Shown: positions 63,323-64,000 of the stretch, in pieces
Position numbering within the stretch: the first letter of the stretch is position 1
Layout of the letters: each line of letters begins with the position of its first letter
From: Euglena gracilis
Lineage: Eukaryota > Euglenida > Euglenophyceae > Euglenales
Assembly (NCBI GenBank): GCA_039621445.1
Contig: CP154954.1
Location: 56,936,788 to 57,000,787 of the forward strand
Length of the DNA: 64,000 nt
Direction: 5' to 3'
Made by a program: the position numbers and the translations under genes
The notes under the pieces: generated by a model
Databases searched by the model: none
Told to the model about the DNA's origin: nothing
What the model saw: only the letters and a program-made list of their open reading frames with translations

Positions 63323-63542
63323 CAAACTTCGTTCCACTTTTGCCAACCCAGCCAGCCACGGCATCAAATCAATTCAGGATCACACATGCCAATGGAGATA
63401 GTATCATGGCGATTGCCGTTTCCTGATGGTACAAAAATCCGCAGTGGAATTGAATTGTTCACAGAGGGTAATGCCTAATTTGGCTGAAATTTAGCTGTCT
63501 TAAGCTTGTAGGGGAATGAGGAGGCTGCTGCCCCCCCCCCTC
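63323..63542. repeat. R1b: direct repeat of 61,312-61,548
   Basis: See R1a; lies directly 5' of the zinc knuckle on the minus strand. Confidence 0.88.
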
Positions 63543-63727
63543 AACACCATGGCCCAGCTTGAACAAGGTATTGGTGTAACTGGGATATGGGCCTCCATGG
63601 CCCATGCCGTAGTGGCGTGACCGCTGCCTTGGCTTTTGCGTCCTTCGTATTTTTCTGACCACTGTATGCCAAAGTCTGTGGCTGCCACTCGGTGGGTTTT
63701 CAGAAACTATTTCACGGGAGGATGGGA

Positions 63728-63890
63728 CAGCCACAATACCTCGGGCTCCGCACTTTGCCCTTGTGGGTCATGCCTTGCTCGCTGGCGGTATTGTTTGGAT
63801 TGTTTGCTGCGTTGGGTTAGGAATCCCTGCTTAGTGCCTCTTTTCGCCGGGGTTGGCTGATTCCTAATTTGCCCTTCGACACCCAGAAGA
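63728..63890. repeat. D2 5' terminal repeat
   Basis: Direct copy of 57,221-57,390 and inverse of 56,938-57,080. Related to 33,008-33,160 of D0. Confidence 0.7.
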
Positions 63891-64000
63891 AAGGAGCGTA
63901 AAACACCTTATCAATTGGAAGAAGAAGAAGAAGTCAATTAATCACGTCAGATTATCCAGAAGAAGACGCTCGTGCAGAACCTCAAAGCTGAAATTGTTGA

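Larger units (their letters stand above)
56938..63890 (-). mobile_element. D2: DIRS-like tyrosine-recombinase retrotransposon with embedded module E
   Basis: Minus strand order: 5' terminal repeat (63,728-63,890), module E (63,312-62,150: zinc knuckle, Dam-like domain, C5-MTase), gag-like low-complexity region (61,177-60,374), RT (60,300-59,500), RNase H (59,446-58,880), Dam-like domain (58,880-58,640), tyrosine recombinase (58,532-57,690), then direct and inverted copies of the terminal repeat (57,600-56,938). Whether module E belongs to D2 or is a separate related element is unresolved. Several frameshifts. Confidence 0.7.

Noticed and set aside
1-64000. tRNA, rRNA or spliced-leader genes
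   Set aside because: None recognised by eye; the only tRNA-like signals are retroelement primer sites.

Overview
The window is eukaryotic and almost entirely transposable-element sequence. I found no convincing host gene, rRNA or tRNA gene. Several large LTR retrotransposons and two tyrosine-recombinase (DIRS-like) retrotransposons are nested inside one another, with MITE-like elements, minisatellites and very long homopolymer tracts between them. The host cannot be named from this sequence. Cytosine-methyltransferase-bearing retrotransposons have been reported from dinoflagellates and charophyte algae, so a dinoflagellate or another protist alga is the best guess (inference).

Left part, 1-25,400. 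Family M is a Ty3/gypsy-like element on the minus strand; copy M1 runs from the left window edge to a 5' LTR at 21,504-22,064. Its pol begins with a C5 cytosine DNA methyltransferase domain, followed by protease. M1 gag is split by a family C LTR element (C1, 2,343-18,099, minus, 416-bp LTRs, target duplication ACACC). C1 is split in turn by an apparently intact chromovirus, family G (3,560-10,613, plus, identical 191-bp LTRs, target duplication GGCTT). G carries a Dam-like (NPPF) domain at the end of its gag-protease ORF. M1 itself appears to sit in another degraded family C copy (C2, 22,065-24,540), which is followed by a roughly 0.1-kb-period satellite.

Middle, 25,400-32,300. This part holds a CAG-rich stretch, a 3' LTR of a fourth family C copy (C4), a TIR-bounded unit filled with a G-rich minisatellite, a degraded coiled-coil ORF, and a 229-bp MITE with TTAA target duplication (piggyBac-like ends).

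Right part, 32,300-64,000. A DIRS-like element (family D; RT, RNase H, Dam-like domain, tyrosine recombinase; minus strand) is split into D0 (32,330-34,222) and D1 (53,464-56,467) by a plus-strand family C copy (C3). C3 gag is in turn split by a second M element (M2, 35,766-46,869, both LTRs present, target duplication GAGG). C3 also holds a C-rich TIR-like insert and a 704-bp internal fragment of M integrase. A second DIRS-like copy (D2) fills about 56,940-63,890. Its 5' part contains a gag zinc knuckle followed by a Dam-like domain and then a C5-methyltransferase domain (module E).

The unifying theme is DNA methyltransferase-like domains. They occur in three retroelement families and in at least four architectures: C5-MTase at the head of pol in M; Dam-like domain after protease in G; Dam-like domain between RNase H and recombinase in D; and Dam-like plus C5-MTase in tandem in E. 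Only G looks intact. M1, M2, C1-C4, D0/D1, D2 and E all carry stops, frameshifts or deletions.
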